From Paracoccus sp. (in: a-proteobacteria) (GTDB lineage: Bacteria > Pseudomonadota > Alphaproteobacteria > Rhodobacterales > Rhodobacteraceae): a stretch of DNA of 6,406 nt. The position numbers and the translations under genes are program-made. The notes under the pieces are model-generated. The model searched no databases and was not told the DNA's origin. It saw nothing but the letters and a program-made list of their open reading frames with translations. The DNA is taken from the NCBI GenBank assembly GCA_018056045.1, contig JAGPGI010000166.1, positions 1 through 6,406 on the forward strand, written 5' to 3'. Below are positions 5,877 through 6,406 of the stretch, piece after piece. Position 1 is the first letter of the stretch. Every line of letters starts with the position of its first letter.

Positions 5877-6406
5877 TGCGTTTGCCAGTCCCACATTTCC
5901 ATCATGTCGTTGCGGCAGCGCTGATCCTGACGGCGGGCGGCGCGGGTCTGGCCTATGCAGAACCGGGAATCCGCCCGAATGTTCCCCAGTATCGGATACA
6001 AACTCAGGACGAGGCGCAGCAGGGCGAATCCGGCGCAGAGGCCGCAGATCCTGCCGGCGCGCCCGCCGAGGCCCCCGAGCTGACCGCCGAGGCGCGCCTG
6101 CGCGAGCGTGAGGATCTGGACCTGCTGTTTGCCGAGCTGGCCCAGCCCGAGGGCGAAACCTGGGCGCGCGCCGAAACCGACATCCTGCGCATCTGGTCAC
6201 GCTCGGGCTCGGCGGCGATGGATCTGCTTTACAAGCGCGGCGAGGCGGCGTTGGACGCGGGCGATACCGCTGGCGCCATCGGTCACCTGACCGCGCTGAC
6301 CGATCACGCCCCCGATTTCGCCGCCGGCTGGCATCTGCGCGCCGTGGCCTTTTATCTCAATGACGATTTCGGCCCGGCTCTGGCCGATCTGCAGCAGGTG
6401 CTGGCG
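5876..6406 (+). CDS. Secreted tetratricopeptide-repeat protein, partial (C-terminus beyond the window)
   Basis: The reading frame is open from the start to the last base, giving 177 codons without a stop. Residues 1-28 look like a cleavable signal peptide: short n-region MRLPVPHFHH, hydrophobic VVAAALILTAGGAGL, then AYA before Glu29. An Ala/Glu/Gln/Pro-rich linker follows (about 44-75). From about 78 the protein is helical, with LDLLFAELAQPEGETWARAE and SGSAAMDLLYKRG; residues about 115-148 and 149-177 fit two TPR helical pairs, the second cut by the edge. TPR units bind proteins, so this is probably a periplasmic adaptor; partner unknown. ATG 5876 has GGAG at 5869-5872 only three bases upstream; an in-frame ATG at 5867 would add three residues but has a poorer binding site. 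The gene diverges from SCP2 with under 60 bp between starts, so the promoters must overlap. Confidence 0.85.
   Translation, partial: MRLPVPHFHHVVAAALILTAGGAGLAYAEPGIRPNVPQYRIQTQDEAQQGESGAEAADPAGAPAEAPELTAEARLREREDLDLLFAELAQPEGETWARAETDILRIWSRSGSAAMDLLYKRGEAALDAGDTAGAIGHLTALTDHAPDFAAGWHLRAVAFYLNDDFGPALADLQQVLA

Noticed and set aside
4399..6111. Long plus-strand open frame of 570 codons opposite the hydrolase and SCP2 genes
   Set aside because: It is antisense to two clearly recognisable genes, rich in Arg, Gln, Gly and Ala, and has no domain. Such frames are a normal by-product of high GC at third positions.

Overview
The window is ordinary chromosomal sequence from a GC-rich alphaproteobacterium. 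The high G/C at third codon positions and the look of the proteins (GST, PldB-like hydrolase, short SCP2 protein, M3 peptidase, secreted TPR protein) suggest Rhodobacteraceae, perhaps Paracoccus or a relative. That placement is from memory of such proteins, not from a search. Coding density is high. I see no mobile element, CRISPR array, rRNA or tRNA.

Layout: six genes lie in a row on the minus strand, so transcription runs from right to left. In that order they are an SCP2 sterol-carrier-domain protein (5533-5817), a PldB-like alpha/beta hydrolase (4573-5511), an M3-family oligoendopeptidase F (2619-4472), a small protein of unknown function (2041-2622), a membrane-anchored M19 dipeptidase (794-1969) and a glutathione S-transferase family protein (96-755). 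Gaps are short (21, 100, -4, 71 and 38 nt), which suggests one or two operons. The 100-nt gap before pepF is the likeliest internal break. A seventh gene, for a secreted TPR protein, diverges from the SCP2 gene on the plus strand at about 5876 and runs off the right edge.

How the genes may fit together: the SCP2 protein and the hydrolase are a plausible lipid or acyl-ester pair, with their junction altered by a 17-bp tandem duplication. The oligoendopeptidase (cytosolic) and the dipeptidase (periplasm-facing) both break down short peptides, with an uncharacterised protein translationally coupled between them. The GST adds a thiol-conjugation or redox function. Functional coupling is inferred from gene order only.

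Points worth a second look: (i) bases 1-10 equal the inner end of the Tn5 mosaic end used in tagmentation libraries, so the left edge is probably a contig end with leftover adapter; (ii) a perfect 17-bp tandem duplication lies across the SCP2 stop and hydrolase start, adding a six-codon mini-ORF whose stop overlaps the hydrolase start; (iii) an 8-bp perfect inverted repeat lies between the hydrolase and pepF genes. I found no convincing new multi-gene system.
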